A stretch of 9,286 nucleotides of DNA from Hydrogenophaga sp. GTDB taxonomy: Bacteria; Pseudomonadota; Gammaproteobacteria; Burkholderiales; Burkholderiaceae_C. The stretch covers positions 1-9,286 of the forward strand of contig JAIFNE010000123.1 in the NCBI GenBank assembly GCA_020047875.1. Reading direction: 5' to 3'. The position numbers and the translations under genes are program-made. Shown here piece by piece: positions 1 through 7,380 of the stretch. Each line of letters starts with the position of its first letter. The first letter of the stretch is position 1. A model generated the notes under the pieces. It worked only from the letters and a program-made list of their open reading frames with translations, did not search any database and was not told the origin of the DNA.

Positions 1-483
1 GGCTCGCTGATTCCCTGGATCGACAAGGATCTGGGAATCGGCAAGCAACAGGATGAGCCCGGATGGGGAACGTCCAAAGAAGAGTGGAAAGGCATGGCCG
101 AGACCAACAAGATTCTGGGCCTGGGTGAAAGCTTTGGCTCAACACCGATTCCCGTCGATGGTTTCTGCGTGCGCGTGGGCGCCATGCGCTGCCACAGCCA
201 GGCGCTGACCTTCAAGCTCAAGCGAGATGTGCCGGTGGCCGATATCGAGGCCATGATTGCTGCCGACAACCCGTGGGCCAAGGTGGTGCCGAACACCCGC
301 GAAGCCACGGTGAAAGACCTGACGCCAGTGGCTGTCACCGGCACCATGACGATTCCGGTGGGTCGGGTGCGCAAGCTGGCGATGGGGCCTTCGTATGTCG
401 GCGCCTTCACCATCGGTGATCAGCTGCTCTGGGGTGCAGCCGAACCGCTGCGGCGGATGCTGCGCATCGTGCTGGATGCCTGA
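1..483 (+). CDS. asd: Aspartate-semialdehyde dehydrogenase, C-terminal part (5' end outside window)
   Basis: This enzyme makes L-aspartate-4-semialdehyde from aspartyl phosphate with NADPH in the cytoplasm, feeding lysine/diaminopimelate, threonine and methionine synthesis. The frame is open from base 1 and gives 160 residues ending at TGA 481-483. It begins within the substrate-binding part (GSLIPWID) and runs through EEWKG-ETNKIL, DGFCVRVGAMRCHSQ and the C-terminal AMGPSYVGAFTIGDQLLWGA-type tail. In local numbering Arg58 and His65 correspond by spacing to catalytic-site Arg267 and His274 of E. coli Asd. Glu34 and Lys37 match the substrate-contacting Glu/Lys pair. That alignment implies a full length near 368 residues, as usual for the E. 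coli-type family. The N-terminal NADP domain and catalytic cysteine lie upstream of the window. A GC hairpin follows the stop, and fimV appears to start its own transcript. Confidence 0.96.
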   Translation, partial: GSLIPWIDKDLGIGKQQDEPGWGTSKEEWKGMAETNKILGLGESFGSTPIPVDGFCVRVGAMRCHSQALTFKLKRDVPVADIEAMIAADNPWAKVVPNTREATVKDLTPVAVTGTMTIPVGRVRKLAMGPSYVGAFTIGDQLLWGAAEPLRRMLRIVLDA

Positions 484-544
484 CTTGCCCGGCACGCCGC
501 CGCCGGCAGGATGGCCAAGGGCCTCGCTCGTTGCGAGACCACAA

Positions 545-566
545 CGCCCGGCCAGTTCGCCGGGCG
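545..566 (+). terminator. GC-rich hairpin downstream of asd, possible terminator
   Basis: A perfect 8-bp inverted repeat (CGCCCGGC, loop CAGTTC, GCCGGGCG) lies 61 bases after the asd stop. It is not followed by a T-run, so it is not a canonical Rho-independent terminator. It could weaken read-through or protect the 3' end of the asd transcript. The rest of the asd-fimV gap holds only the candidate fimV promoter described separately. Confidence 0.4.
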
Positions 567-604
567 ACCAACGGGCGGGTTAGAACATCAAGCGGATTCT
601 CAGC

Positions 605-633
605 TTGTCACCCTAATCCGTTGATGCTAAGGT
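605..633 (+). promoter_or_regulatory. Candidate sigma70 promoter for fimV
   Basis: TTGTCA at 605-610 matches 5 of 6 bases of the -35 consensus. After exactly 17 bases comes TAAGGT at 628-633, a weak -10 box rescued by a TGC extended -10 directly before it (625-627). Transcription would start near base 640, giving a short leader of about 24 bases that contains the fimV Shine-Dalgarno. The local sequence is clearly more AT-rich than the flanking genes. Prediction by eye only. Confidence 0.42.
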
Positions 634-654
634 CATTTTTCGGTTTTTCACATC

Positions 655-658
655 GAGG
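655..658 (+). promoter_or_regulatory. Shine-Dalgarno GAGG supporting the GTG start of fimV
   Basis: GAGG sits 5 bases before GTG 664. It favours that start over the in-frame TTG at 745, whose nearest purine-rich stretch (715-721) is more than 20 bases away. Confidence 0.5.
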
Positions 659-663
659 TCCAC

Positions 664-3306
664 GTGCCATCCAATCCCCGCCAAACCCCCGTCCCGCCGA
701 CCTCCGTTCCACGCGAAGAGGTACGTTCAGACGGTTTCAACCGGTTGCATGCGGTCGCTGCGGCGGTGGTGCTGTGTACCAGCTTGGTACCAGCCGGGGA
801 TGCGATGGCGCTGGCGCTGGGCCGTATCGCGGTGCAGTCTGCCTTGGGCGAGCCGTTGCGTGCAGAAATCGAAGTGCCTGAGATCAGTGCAGAAGAAGCC
901 AGCAGCCTGCGCGTCGGCGTGGCAACGCCCGCCGCGTTTCGTGCCGCCGGCATGGATTTCAACCAGGCGCTGGCCAGCGCGCAGCTCACGCTGGAGCGGC
1001 GCGCCGATGGCCGTGCCTATCTGCGCCTGACCAGCCCGAGACCGGTGAGCGAGCCGTTTGTCGATTTGATGATCGAGGCCAACTGGGCGTCGGGTCGCAT
1101 CGTGCGTGACTACACCCTGCTCATCGATCCACCCAAAGCCCGTGCCGCGGCGCCCGTTGCGCCAGTGCCCGCGGCAGCAGCCCCCCAGCCAGCACGCCCA
1201 CCCGCAGCCGCCGCGCGGGAGCCGGCTGCACCACGCGCCACCGCGCCAGCGGCGGCGGCAGCCCCAGCCCCAGCGGCCACCACACCTTCACCGGCGGCGC
1301 GTCCGACGCAGCTTCGCGTGCGCGCTGGCGACACCGCTGGCCGCATCGCTGACGCGAATCGCCCCGCCAGCGTGTCGCTCGACCAGATGCTGGTCGCCAT
1401 GCTGCGGGCCAACCCCAACGCGTTCATCGGCGACAACGTCAACCGAATCAAGGCAGGCGCCGTGATCGACCTGCCCGATGAGGCGGCGGCCGGTGGCGTT
1501 GCCCCCGACGAAGCGCGCCAGGTCATCGCGGCGCAGAGCCGCGATTTCGACGAATTCCGCCGGCGTCTGGCGGGCCGGGTGCCCGCCACCTCGGTGGACA
1601 CCGGCAGCCGCGAAGCCGCTGGCCGGATCAAAGCGGAAGTTCAGGAACCACCGCCAGCGGCACCCGTTCAGGACAAGCTCACCCTGTCCAAGGGCGCTGT
1701 CCCGGGTGTTGCCTCCGCCGAAGACAAGATTGCGCAGGAGCGTCAAGCCAAAGAAGCGGCCACACGGGTGGCCGAGCTTTCGCGCAACGTCGAGGAACTG
1801 GCCAAGCTGGGCAGCGTCCCTGCTGCCGCGGGTGCGCCAGCCGCTGCAGCGCCGAGCGCAGCGGCACCCGGGGCGGCCCTGACCGCACCCGCTGCCGTAC
1901 CAGCCCCGGTGGAAGCAGCGCCACAGCCCCCGGTCGCAGCAGAACCTGCTGCGCCAAGTCCCGTCACCGAGGCCACACCGCCACCAGCGCCCATGGTTGC
2001 GCCGCCACCGCCGGTGCCTGCCCCGGTTTCCAGCGAGCCCTCGATGCTCGACCAGCTACAAGAAAATCCGCTGGTGCTGCCCGCTGCGGGTGGCCTGCTC
2101 GCACTGCTTGCTGCTTTTGGCCTCTACCGCATGCGACAGCGCAAAAAGGGATCGGCGGTTGACAGCTCGTTCCTGGAAAGCCGGCTGCAGCCCGATTCCT
2201 TTTTCGGCTCCAGTGGCGGGCAGCGTATCGACACGGCCGAGGCGACCGCCTCAGGCTCCTCCATGGTGTATTCGCCGAGCCAGCTGGATGCCGCGGGCGA
2301 TGTGGACCCAGTCGCCGAGGCAGACGTTTACCTCGCCTACGGCCGGGATCTGCAAGCCGAAGAAATCCTCAAAGAAGCCATGCGCAGCACCCCCACGCGC
2401 GTGGCCATTCATAACAAGCTGCTGGAAATTTACGCCAAACGGCGCGATGCCAAGGCCTTCGAGGTGGTGGCCACCGAAGCCTACAGCCTCACCGAGGGCA
2501 AAGGCCCTGAGTGGGACCACGCCTGTGAGCTCGGACGTGAGCTCGACCCGAGCAACCCGCTGTACCAGCCAGGCGGCGCACCGGCCGACAAGGTGGTCGC
2601 TTTCACCGCGGCCGGTGGCGCAATGACTCAGCCGTTCGGCCTCAGCGCCCTGTCGGCAGGCGACAGCGGCCAAAATGCTGGCGGCAGCCTGGATCTCGAC
2701 CTCGATTTTTCAACCGATGACGCGCCAGCCCCGCCCGCCCAGTCGAGTGCCAGCGACAACGTGATGTCGGCGCTGGACGATCTTGGCAGCACCGACGCGC
2801 TGACGCACACGCCAACGGTCGATCTGTCGGCGTTTGAGTCACGCCCGATGGACTTCGATCTCGACTTCCCCTCGGAACCCGCGGCGCTTCTGGAGGACAA
2901 GCCGCGCGCCGCGGCATCCGACGGCTCGGTTTCCGAGCAGCCCATGTTCGACTTGGGCGACTCACTGCCTGGCCTGAACTTCGATGAGCCGCCAGTGGCC
3001 GGGGTGCCGACGGCAGCGGCCAAACCAGCCGTCGCTGGCTTGGCCGCGTCCGCGACGGGATCCGCAGAGCTGATATCGTTCGATCTCAGCGATGCCGAGC
3101 TCGACCTCGAAGCCCCGGCATCTTCCGAAGCCGAGGGCGACGGTCTGAGCGAGGAAAATCCGCTGGACACCAAGCTCTCGCTGGCCGAGGAATTCCGTGC
3201 CATTGGCGATCTTGAAGGCGCGCGCTCCTTGGCTGAAGAGGTGTTGGCGGAGGCCTCTGGCGCACTCAAAACCAAGGCCAGCACCTTCCTCGCCGACCTG
3301 AGCTGA
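664..3306 (+). CDS. fimV: FimV/HubP-family polar hub and type IV pilus assembly protein
   Basis: Large bitopic inner-membrane protein of 880 residues. In Pseudomonas and Vibrio relatives it anchors polar complexes, binds peptidoglycan and supports type IV pili and twitching. Visible order: an N-terminal hydrophobic signal (about 29-49, likely cleavage after DAMA); the conserved FimV N-domain starting LGRIAVQSALGEPLRAE (52-155); an Ala/Pro-rich linker; a LysM-like segment (about 216-272, RVRAGDTAGRIAD to DLP); a short coiled coil (352-382); a second Ala/Pro-rich spacer; a transmembrane helix (about 469-488) followed by basic RMRQRKK; cytoplasmic TPR-like helices (about 548-640); an acidic Asp-rich linker; and the typical C-terminal FimV helix pair (835-880). 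The GTG start is chosen for its GAGG Shine-Dalgarno, giving an n-region of nearly 30 residues; TTG 745 would give a more ordinary signal peptide. It appears to be transcribed from its own promoter. Confidence 0.93.
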   Translation: MPSNPRQTPVPPTSVPREEVRSDGFNRLHAVAAAVVLCTSLVPAGDAMALALGRIAVQSALGEPLRAEIEVPEISAEEASSLRVGVATPAAFRAAGMDFNQALASAQLTLERRADGRAYLRLTSPRPVSEPFVDLMIEANWASGRIVRDYTLLIDPPKARAAAPVAPVPAAAAPQPARPPAAAAREPAAPRATAPAAAAAPAPAATTPSPAARPTQLRVRAGDTAGRIADANRPASVSLDQMLVAMLRANPNAFIGDNVNRIKAGAVIDLPDEAAAGGVAPDEARQVIAAQSRDFDEFRRRLAGRVPATSVDTGSREAAGRIKAEVQEPPPAAPVQDKLTLSKGAVPGVASAEDKIAQERQAKEAATRVAELSRNVEELAKLGSVPAAAGAPAAAAPSAAAPGAALTAPAAVPAPVEAAPQPPVAAEPAAPSPVTEATPPPAPMVAPPPPVPAPVSSEPSMLDQLQENPLVLPAAGGLLALLAAFGLYRMRQRKKGSAVDSSFLESRLQPDSFFGSSGGQRIDTAEATASGSSMVYSPSQLDAAGDVDPVAEADVYLAYGRDLQAEEILKEAMRSTPTRVAIHNKLLEIYAKRRDAKAFEVVATEAYSLTEGKGPEWDHACELGRELDPSNPLYQPGGAPADKVVAFTAAGGAMTQPFGLSALSAGDSGQNAGGSLDLDLDFSTDDAPAPPAQSSASDNVMSALDDLGSTDALTHTPTVDLSAFESRPMDFDLDFPSEPAALLEDKPRAAASDGSVSEQPMFDLGDSLPGLNFDEPPVAGVPTAAAKPAVAGLAASATGSAELISFDLSDAELDLEAPASSEAEGDGLSEENPLDTKLSLAEEFRAIGDLEGARSLAEEVLAEASGALKTKASTFLADLS

Positions 3307-3392
3307 CACCGGCGCGCGCGTCCCGTCTTCTGGCTCGCTTGGAACCCTCGACCGTCGGGAATTCAGCGCCTCGCGAGCCCGGGTTGCAGCGC

Positions 3393-4172
3393 ATGGCGCT
3401 GGGCGTGAGCTACAACGGCCGCGCGTTCGAGGGCTGGCAAAGCCAGCTGAGCGGCCGCACCGTGCAAGACGCCCTTGAGGCTGCCCTGAAGTCGTTCACG
3501 GCGCTCGATCGGGTGTCAACACTTTGCGCCGGCCGTACCGATTCGGGTGTGCATGGCCTGATGCAGGTGGTGCACTTCGACACGCCGCTGGACCGAGCCG
3601 ACACCGCCTGGGTGCGCGGCACCAACCGCTTTCTTCCCGACACGGTGGCGGTGCAATGGGCGCGCCGCGTGCCCGACACCTTCCACGCCCGCGCGTGCGC
3701 GCGATCGCGCCGCTATGCGTACCTGCTGCTGGCCTCGCCCGTGCGTCCGAGTGTGGACGCGGGGCAGGTTGGCTGGGTGTTCCGCCCGCTCGACGGAGAC
3801 GCCATGCGCAACGCGGCGGCGGTGCTGGTCGGCGAGCACGACTTCACTTCGTTTCGGGCATCCTCCTGCCAGGCCCACAGCCCGGTGAAGCAGATGCTGA
3901 ATGTGGCCATCAGCCAGCGCGGCGCCTACTGGCGTTTTGAGTTCGAGGCCTCCGCCTTCTTGCACCACATGATCCGCAACATCATGGGCTGCCTGATTGC
4001 TGTGGGCACCGGCAGCCAGCCGGTGAGTTGGATGGCCGAGGTGATCGCCGCACGCAGTCGCGACGCCGCCGCCCCCACCTTTTCACCCGATGGCCTGTAT
4101 TTCCTGGGACCGGTCTACGATGCGGCCTGGAACCTGCCGCAGCAGACCCCCGCATTCGACTGGCTTCCCTAG
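3393..4172 (+). CDS. truA: tRNA pseudouridine(38-40) synthase TruA
   Basis: Converts uridines 38, 39 and 40 of the tRNA anticodon arm to pseudouridine in the cytoplasm. From ATG 3393 the protein is 259 residues. It carries the family start ALGVSYNGRAFEGWQSQ, then the catalytic motif CAGRTDSGVHG with nucleophile Asp50, FHARACARSRRYAYLL in the middle, GEHDFTSFR, FLHHMIRNIMG, and the C-terminal AAPTFSPDGLYFLGP. All belong to TruA, and the length is normal. The start is uncertain. In-frame TTG codons at 3339 and 3384 would add 18 or 3 residues, and none of the three has a strong Shine-Dalgarno. The ATG is chosen because relatives begin just before this motif. It lies close behind fimV (about 86 bases, no terminator seen) and may be co-transcribed with it. 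The stop codon abuts a long palindromic repeat. Confidence 0.95.
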   Translation: MALGVSYNGRAFEGWQSQLSGRTVQDALEAALKSFTALDRVSTLCAGRTDSGVHGLMQVVHFDTPLDRADTAWVRGTNRFLPDTVAVQWARRVPDTFHARACARSRRYAYLLLASPVRPSVDAGQVGWVFRPLDGDAMRNAAAVLVGEHDFTSFRASSCQAHSPVKQMLNVAISQRGAYWRFEFEASAFLHHMIRNIMGCLIAVGTGSQPVSWMAEVIAARSRDAAAPTFSPDGLYFLGPVYDAAWNLPQQTPAFDWLP

Positions 4173-4331
4173 TGTGGTGTTCGTCGCTATCTGGAACATA
4201 AAACCGCGTCTTCTGAGCCATGGCTGCGTGGCAAATCCGCGCGATACCGCCCGGTATCGCTCTGGTTTGCGCTTTGCCCTGACCCAGAATCCAGCGGTTT
4301 TATTTGTTCCATCAAGCGCCGAACACCACAC
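4172..4331. mobile_element. 160-bp imperfect palindrome, MITE-like non-coding element
   Basis: The two halves are reverse complements over most of their length. The outer 12 bp are perfect (GTGTGGTGTTCG at 4172-4183 against 4320-4331). Further perfect blocks are 4192-4198/4305-4311 (TGGAACA), 4199-4207/4294-4302 (TAAAACCGC), 4211-4215/4285-4289 and the centre 4241-4249/4252-4260 (GCGATACCG). Roughly 59 of about 79 positions pair. It has no credible coding sequence and starts on the last base of the truA stop codon. Perfect ends with a decayed middle fit a miniature inverted-repeat transposable element or palindromic repeat. CTAG at 4169-4172 and CCAG at 4331-4334 could be a decayed target duplication, but that is weak. 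As RNA it would fold into one long hairpin and could act as a terminator or stability element for truA. Confidence 0.7.
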
Positions 4332-4385
4332 CAGCTCCCCCGCGCCGCCTGCGGCGTCACCCCCAGGGGATGACACTGGCGGCCC
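4332..4385. repeat. Short GC-rich intergenic repeat, apparent relative of the right-end tandem repeat
   Basis: The segment has a CCCCC start, a CGCCGC-CT-GCGGCG hairpin (4343-4356), a C-run/G-run hairpin (about 4360-4369) and ends in GGCGGCCCG. The unit repeated in tandem at 8949-9136 has the same order of elements: CCCCC, CGCCGCTGCGCG, CCCCCCAAGGGGGG, GGCGGCCCG. I infer a shorter, diverged member of the same dispersed family. It carries no gene. Confidence 0.5.
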
Positions 4386-4408
4386 GTCCTGAGCTTGACG
4401 AAGGGCGG
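4386..4408. repeat. Copy of the dispersed CCTGAGCTT-N-CGAAGG repeat
   Basis: GTCCTGAGCTTGACGAAGGG closely matches a short repeat (CCTTCGACAAGCTCAGG in reverse) that I know as widely scattered between genes of many proteobacteria. It often gives spurious LRQAQD-type peptides, and the minus strand here does encode such a peptide. It differs from the common form by one base. It overlaps an in-frame TTG at 4395 that could be mistaken for the trpF start. Confidence 0.6.
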
Positions 4409-4442
4409 TTCCGCGGTGTCCCAGAATCATTCACCTCTGCTG

Positions 4443-5141
4443 ATGAAACACTCTCGCACGCGTATCAAGATCTGCGGCCTCACCCGCGAGGCCGATGTGG
4501 ACGCCGCCGTGCACGCGGGCGCAGACGCGATGGGCTTCGTGTTGTATCCGCACAGCCCCCGCTTTGTGTCGCCCGAGCGCGCGGGCGAGCTGGCGCGCCG
4601 CCTTCCGGCCTTCGTGACACCGGTGCTGTTGTTCGTCAACGCCAGTGTGGAATTCATCGCCCAGGGCACCGAGGCGGTGCCCAATGCCCTGTTGCAGTTC
4701 CATGGCGACGAAACACCCGCCGACTGCCTGGCCACCGGCCGTCCCTTCCTGCGCGCGGCACGCATACCCACCGGCGCCGCCGGTGCGGGCTTTGATCTCC
4801 TAAAATACGCACTCGATTTCGCCGCCGCCCAGGCTGTTCTGCTGGACGCTCACATCGAAGGTTTTGGTGGCGGTGGTCAATCTTTCGACTGGACGGCTTT
4901 CCCTTGGTCACATCCTCAACTAAACGCCAGCTCTCGCCTCGTTTTGTCTGGTGGGCTCGACGCTGCAAATGTGGCCGATGGCATCGCGCAGGTACGGCCC
5001 TGGGCCGTTGATGTGAGTTCCGGCGTCGAAGCCCGCGCACCCGACGGTGCGCTGATCAAGGGCATCAAAGACGCCGACCGAATGAATGCCTTTGTGGCTG
5101 CGGTACGCGCCGCCGACGGGCAACTGTCCCACCCGAGCTGA
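4443..5141 (+). CDS. trpF: Phosphoribosylanthranilate isomerase
   Basis: Catalyses the Amadori rearrangement of phosphoribosylanthranilate to CdRP in tryptophan synthesis, as a cytoplasmic TIM barrel. From ATG 4443 it is 232 residues. It opens with RTRIKICGLTREADVDAA, where Cys11 is the catalytic base of the KICGxT motif. Later come GFVLYPHSPRFV, LQFHGDET, LLDAHIEGFGGGG with catalytic acid Asp135, LVLSGGLDAANV and VDVSSGVE, all standard for TrpF. Upstream in-frame GTG 4416 and TTG 4395 are possible starts, but their extra residues are not family-like and TTG 4395 lies inside a dispersed repeat. No strong Shine-Dalgarno precedes the ATG; a GAAGGG at 4400-4405 would suit GTG 4416 loosely. First gene of trpFBA. 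The 270 bases before it are filled with repeats, so its promoter is not obvious and read-through from truA is possible. Confidence 0.95.
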   Translation: MKHSRTRIKICGLTREADVDAAVHAGADAMGFVLYPHSPRFVSPERAGELARRLPAFVTPVLLFVNASVEFIAQGTEAVPNALLQFHGDETPADCLATGRPFLRAARIPTGAAGAGFDLLKYALDFAAAQAVLLDAHIEGFGGGGQSFDWTAFPWSHPQLNASSRLVLSGGLDAANVADGIAQVRPWAVDVSSGVEARAPDGALIKGIKDADRMNAFVAAVRAADGQLSHPS

Positions 5142-5186
5142 GTGCCTTTTGTGCGCTCTGTCGGGTCACCGAACCAAGACCACACC

Positions 5187-6518
5187 ATGCAGACCTACCA
5201 GCAACCCGACGCCCGCGGCCATTTCGGCATTTATGGCGGCAGCTTTGTGAGTGAAACGCTCACCCATGCCATCAACGAGCTAAAAGCCGCGTACGCGAAG
5301 TACCAGCACGACCCCGATTTCATTGCGGAATTTCAGAACGAGCTGGCCCACTTCGTTGGCCGGCCCAGCCCGGTTTACCACGCCGCCCGCATGAGCCGCG
5401 AGCAAGGTGGCGCGCAGATTTTCCTCAAGCGCGAAGACCTCAACCACACCGGCGCCCACAAGGTGAACAACACCATTGGCCAGGCCATGCTGGCCAAGCG
5501 CATGGGCAAGCCACGCATCATTGCCGAGACCGGCGCCGGGCAGCATGGCGTGGCCACCGCCACCATTTGCGCCCGCTACGGCCTGGAATGCATCGTCTAC
5601 ATGGGTAGCGAAGACGTGAAGCGGCAGAGCCCCAACGTGTATCGCATGAAGCTGCTGGGGGCCACCGTGGTGCCGGTGGAGAGCGGCAGCAAAACGCTGA
5701 AAGACGCCCTCAACGAAGCCATGCGCGACTGGGTGGCCAATGTGGACAACACCTTCTACATCATCGGCACCGTGGCCGGCCCGCACCCTTACCCGATGAT
5801 GGTGCGCGACTTCCAGAGCGTGATCGGCAACGAGTGCCTCAAGCAAATGCCGCAGATGCTCAAAGAGGCAGGCTGCCGGGGCGAGCAGCCCGACGCGGTG
5901 CTGGCCTGCGTGGGCGGTGGCAGCAACGCCATGGGCATTTTTTATCCGTACATCAACCACACCGCCACCCGCCTGATTGGCGTGGAGGCGGCCGGCGAAG
6001 GCCTGGAAAGCGGCAAACATTCGGCCTCGCTGCAAAAGGGCAGCCCCGGTGTGTTGCACGGCAACCGCACCTACGTGCTGCAGGACGACAACGGCCAGGT
6101 GACCGAAACGCACAGCGTGAGCGCCGGCCTGGACTACCCCGGTGTGGGCCCCGAGCATGCGTTCCTGAAAGACATCGGCCGCGCCGAGTACGTGGGCATC
6201 ACCGACACCGAAGCGCTCGACGCCTTCCACTACCTCTGCCGCACCGAGGGCATCATCCCCGCGCTCGAATCCAGCCACGCGATTGCCTACGCCATGAAAC
6301 TGGCGAAGACCATGCGGCCCGACCAGTCGATTCTGGTCAACCTGTCTGGCCGCGGCGACAAAGACATCGGCACCGTGGCCGACCTGTCGCAGGCCGACTT
6401 CTATTGCCGCCCCAGCTGCAAGGGCCAGTCCGTCAAGGGCGGTACCGAAGCGGTGGTGGTGAAGGTGGCAGCCGGCACGACCCGCAGCACGACACCGGCA
6501 GGAGCCACCAAGCCATGA
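5187..6518 (+). CDS. trpB: Tryptophan synthase beta chain
   Basis: PLP enzyme that condenses indole with L-serine to give tryptophan, working as an alpha2-beta2 complex with TrpA. ATG 5187 gives 443 residues. Seen in order: HFGIYGGSFVSETL near the start, KREDLNHTGAHKVNN with PLP-binding Lys92, IAETGAGQHGVATA with the catalytic Glu, the phosphate-binding loop CVGGGSNAMG, and SGRGDKD near the C terminus. The core ends at about residue 400. About 42 further residues follow, ending in a Thr/Ala/Pro-rich tail, so it is longer than the 397-residue E. coli protein. The frame is open back to GTG 5142 directly after the trpF stop, but those residues are not conserved, so the ATG is preferred although its Shine-Dalgarno is weak. 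Spacing to trpF is 45 bases; the stop overlaps the trpA start. Confidence 0.97.
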   Translation: MQTYQQPDARGHFGIYGGSFVSETLTHAINELKAAYAKYQHDPDFIAEFQNELAHFVGRPSPVYHAARMSREQGGAQIFLKREDLNHTGAHKVNNTIGQAMLAKRMGKPRIIAETGAGQHGVATATICARYGLECIVYMGSEDVKRQSPNVYRMKLLGATVVPVESGSKTLKDALNEAMRDWVANVDNTFYIIGTVAGPHPYPMMVRDFQSVIGNECLKQMPQMLKEAGCRGEQPDAVLACVGGGSNAMGIFYPYINHTATRLIGVEAAGEGLESGKHSASLQKGSPGVLHGNRTYVLQDDNGQVTETHSVSAGLDYPGVGPEHAFLKDIGRAEYVGITDTEALDAFHYLCRTEGIIPALESSHAIAYAMKLAKTMRPDQSILVNLSGRGDKDIGTVADLSQADFYCRPSCKGQSVKGGTEAVVVKVAAGTTRSTTPAGATKP

Positions 6519-7324
6519 GCCGCATCGACACCACCCTGAGCGCGCTGAAGGCGCAAAACCGCAAGGCCCTGATCCCCTTCGTGACCGCCGGCTTCCCGTT
6601 CGCCCACATCACGCCCGATCTCATGCACGGCATGGTCGAGGGTGGCGCCGATGTGATCGAGCTCGGCGTGCCGTTTTCCGACCCGTCGGCCGATGGCCCG
6701 GTGATTCAGAAGGCGGGCGACCGGGCGCTGGCGCTGGGCATCGGCCTGACCCAGGTGCTGGCCATGGTGAAAACCTTTCGCGAGCGCAACACCACCACGC
6801 CGGTGGTGCTCATGGGTTACGCGAATCCGATCGAGCGCTACGACCAGAAGCAGGGCGAAGGCAGCTTCGTGCGTGACGCGGCCGCGGCTGGGGTCGACGG
6901 TGTGCTGGTGGTCGACTACCCGCCCGAGGAGTGCGAAGCCTTCGCCGCGGCGCTGCGCGCCCACCACATGGACCTGATCTTCCTGCTCGCCCCCACCTCC
7001 ACCCCCGAGCGCATGGCGCAGGTGGCCCGGGTGGCCAGCGGCTATGTGTACTACGTGTCGCTCAAAGGCGTGACTGGCGCCGGTACGCTCGATGTGTCCC
7101 AAGTCGAGGCGATGTTGCCGCGGATCCGCGAGCATGTGAGCATTCCGGTGGGCGTGGGCTTTGGCATACGCGATGCCGAGACCGCGCGTGCCGTGGGTCG
7201 CGCAGCCGACGCCGTGGTCATTGGCAGCCGGCTGATCCAGCTGATTGAAAACGAGCCGTTTGAAAAGGTGACCGCGGTGGCCACCAACTTCCTGCGTGGC
7301 ATTCGCAAGGCACTCGACAGCTGA
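6515..7324 (+). CDS. trpA: Tryptophan synthase alpha chain
   Basis: Cleaves indole-3-glycerol phosphate to glyceraldehyde-3-phosphate and indole, which is channelled to TrpB. 269 residues, normal for the family. Catalytic Glu49 (DVIELGVPFSDPSADGPVIQ) and Asp60 fall at the same numbers as in E. coli TrpA. Other family motifs are PFVTAGFP, VLMGYANPI, GVLVVDYPPEE, FLLAPTSTPERM, YYVSLKGVTGAG and the phosphate-binding GVGFGIRD...VIGSRL. The ATG overlaps the trpB stop as ATGA (6515-6518). It is preceded by AGGAG at 6500-6504, ten bases upstream, indicating translational coupling that would keep the subunits in balance. The frame happens to stay open far upstream through trpB; that is a GC artefact. 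accD follows after 91 bases. Confidence 0.97.
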   Translation: MSRIDTTLSALKAQNRKALIPFVTAGFPFAHITPDLMHGMVEGGADVIELGVPFSDPSADGPVIQKAGDRALALGIGLTQVLAMVKTFRERNTTTPVVLMGYANPIERYDQKQGEGSFVRDAAAAGVDGVLVVDYPPEECEAFAAALRAHHMDLIFLLAPTSTPERMAQVARVASGYVYYVSLKGVTGAGTLDVSQVEAMLPRIREHVSIPVGVGFGIRDAETARAVGRAADAVVIGSRLIQLIENEPFEKVTAVATNFLRGIRKALDS

Positions 7325-7380
7325 GCGGCTGGGGCCACGCCCGCGGGCAACCTTTGGCTGCGTGTTTTAATTTCTTCACT

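Noticed and set aside
1110..1631. Ala-rich minus-strand open frame within fimV
   Set aside because: Antisense shadow of the Ala/Pro-rich linker of FimV.
4395..4442. TTG 4395 as trpF start
   Set aside because: It lies inside a dispersed repeat, and the added residues are unlike the family. ATG 4443 places the RIKICG motif at the usual position.
5142..5186. GTG 5142 as trpB start
   Set aside because: The 15 extra residues are not TrpB-like, and the frame is open only by chance right after the trpF stop.
5280..6278. 332-residue open frame on the minus strand across trpB
   Set aside because: Antisense shadow of high-GC codons, rich in His/Gly/Ala/Val, with no recognisable motif; trpB on the plus strand is certain.
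5834..6514. Open frame upstream of and continuous with trpA, overlapping trpB
   Set aside because: Arg/Pro/His-rich shadow translation of trpB in another frame. The real trpA start is ATG 6515 with AGGAG upstream.
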